Assembly: GCF_007990715.1 (NCBI RefSeq)
Contig: NZ_BJWY01000013.1
Location: 27,888 to 91,887 of the forward strand
Source: Nocardia seriolae NBRC 15557
GTDB taxonomy: Bacteria > Actinomycetota > Actinomycetes > Mycobacteriales > Mycobacteriaceae
Direction of reading: 5' to 3'
Length of the DNA stretch: 64,000 nt
Numbering within the stretch: the first letter of the stretch is position 1; every line of letters starts with the position of its first letter. Position numbers and translations under genes: made by a program. Shown piece by piece: positions 63,998-64,000 of the stretch. The notes below the pieces were generated by a model. That model worked only from the letters and a program-made list of their open reading frames with translations. It searched no databases and was not told where the DNA came from.

Positions 63998-64000
63998 TAC

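Noticed and set aside
1..64000. tRNA, rRNA, transposase, integrase or phage genes
   Set aside because: I looked for cloverleaf ends, DDE-type and integrase motifs and found none that I could support by eye; a tRNAscan or ISfinder run would settle it.

Overview
The window is a 64-kb, very GC-rich actinobacterial chromosome segment. It is most likely from Nocardia or a close relative in the Mycobacteriales. The evidence is gene order, mycobacteria/Nocardia-type families (LGFP repeats, IniA-like dynamin, GpgP/OctT pair, KshA/KshB steroid hydroxylase, deazaflavin nitroreductase domain) and frequent GTG starts. The genus is inference.

Region 1 (1-41.3 kb) is a conserved backbone whose order, from memory, follows Mycobacterium tuberculosis Rv2397c-Rv2427c: sulfate ABC importer (cysA-cysW-cysT-subI), GH15 glycosidase, lepA, MazF-like protein, the ATP-grasp/alpha-E/transglutaminase trio, rpsT, holA, comEC, comEA, degV, octT, gpgP, rsfS, nadD, VWA protein, MoxR ATPase and proA. 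It is preceded by the 3' part of a single-chain acyl-CoA carboxylase and a flavin monooxygenase. Interruptions of this backbone are the most interesting parts: a proline-rich protein plus dynamin-like GTPase pair (12.1-16.1 kb), an LGFP protein and a serine hydrolase (24.4-27.4 kb), and a four-gene cassette of secreted and membrane proteins of unknown function (33.8-37.7 kb).

Region 2 (41.3-52 kb) is accessory metabolism: a small secreted Trp-rich protein, an MFS pump, ribokinase, an SDR-fold protein lacking its catalytic residues, a TetR repressor with two clear operators facing an ene-reductase/deazaflavin-nitroreductase fusion, a cupin, a SnoaL-like protein, a large SARP-type regulator and an SRPBCC protein.

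Region 3 (52-59.3 kb) is a methyltransferase followed by a six-gene minus-strand operon: flavin reductase (HsaB-like), Rieske oxygenase (KshA-like, frameshifted), a small CxxCGxC protein, its reductase (KshB-like), an extradiol dioxygenase (HsaC-like) and an alcohol dehydrogenase. A divergent IclR regulator sits beside it. Together they look like a steroid or polycyclic ring-opening module.

Region 4 (59.3-64 kb) holds a PadR regulator, an MFS pump with an unusual Gln/Ala-rich insert, a bifunctional ribBA and a nitrilase-superfamily amidohydrolase.

Two otherwise well-conserved genes (the VWA protein and kshA) each carry one extra base that breaks the frame; sequencing error or real inactivation cannot be told apart here. 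No rRNA, tRNA, CRISPR array, transposase or phage gene was recognised.
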